From positions 1 to 5,241 of the forward strand of contig CAIODK010000112.1 in NCBI GenBank assembly GCA_903856995.1: 5,241 nt of DNA. Reading direction: 5' to 3'. The notes beneath the pieces are model-generated. The model had not been told where the DNA came from, did no database searches, and saw only the letters and a program-made list of their open reading frames with translations. Positions 5,180 through 5,241 of the stretch are shown here, piece by piece. The translations under genes were made by a program, and so were the position numbers. Numbering within the stretch: the stretch's first letter is position 1; every line of letters starts with the position of its first letter. The DNA comes from an uncultured Burkholderiales bacterium (GTDB taxonomy: Bacteria > Pseudomonadota > Gammaproteobacteria > Burkholderiales > Burkholderiaceae_C).

Positions 5180-5241
5180 GTCGGGTTACGCCCTTCGCTA
5201 ACCCGACCTACTTCAGGTTTGAGAGGGCGTAGGTCGGGTTA
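5180..5241. repeat. Inverted TCGGGTTA interspersed repeat (REP-like), truncated by the window end
   Basis: Three copies of the core TCGGGTTA occur in alternating orientation: 5181-5188 (plus), 5199-5206 (inverted) and 5234-5241 (plus). GTCGGGTTA (5180-5188) pairs with TAACCCGAC (5199-5207) as a 9-bp stem with a 10-nt loop. TAACCCGACCTAC (5199-5211) pairs with GTAGGTCGGGTTA (5229-5241) as a 13-bp stem. Elements of this general kind, with GTAGGTCGGGTTA and its complement, are scattered between genes in many proteobacteria. The copy continues beyond the window. Its hairpin could slow RNA polymerase or protect the purH mRNA 3' end, but there is no T tract. Confidence 0.7.

Noticed and set aside
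5159..5241. Terminator for the purH operon
   Set aside because: Stems are present but no T tract follows; the structure fits an interspersed repeat better, and the element is cut by the window edge.

Overview
The window looks like a chromosomal segment of a betaproteobacterium, most likely Burkholderiales and close to Comamonadaceae. The basis is the tightly packed dusB-fis-purH gene order, the short 78-residue Fis, and the TTG/GCG/GGC-rich codon style of the housekeeping genes. This placement is inferred from gene order and protein character; no database search was run.

Left part (1-1627): a small island built from toxin-antitoxin (TA) parts of three families. It opens with the tail of a rho-independent terminator (1-25) serving a gene outside the window. 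A decayed hicB-type antitoxin follows (about 70-176, minus): both ends are recognisable, but the middle is deleted and the frame is broken. Next is an apparently intact RES-Xre module on the minus strand: the antitoxin (936-1307) comes first and its stop overlaps the start of the RES toxin (229-939) as ATGA. Divergent from it, across a 44-bp A/T-rich gap, is a lone NadS/HigA-like helix-turn-helix antitoxin (1352-1627, plus) with a TTG start, a replaced N-terminus and no toxin beside it. The gap holds a perfect 14-bp palindrome over the antitoxin ribosome binding site plus a further half-site, a likely operator.

Middle (1628-2256): a YqaA/DedA-type membrane protein gene (minus) whose stop codon directly touches the stop of the lone antitoxin. 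Between it and dusB is a divergent control region with a 19-bp inverted repeat (2173-2191), a near-consensus Fis site (2194-2208) and a good -10 box (2212-2217).

Right part (2257-5158): the operon dusB (tRNA dihydrouridine synthase), fis (nucleoid protein) and purH (last two steps of IMP synthesis). dusB and fis overlap by 8 bp; 9 bp separate fis from purH. The Fis site at the promoter suggests Fis feedback on its own operon. The last fifth of purH changes sharply in codon choice (CAA to CAG for Gln, mixed Leu codons to CTG), suggesting a mosaic gene or an assembly join. Downstream is the start of an inverted TCGGGTTA-type interspersed repeat that runs off the window.

No wholly new system is evident. 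The points most worth following are the three-family TA graveyard, the two palindromic operators, the predicted Fis feedback site and the purH codon break.
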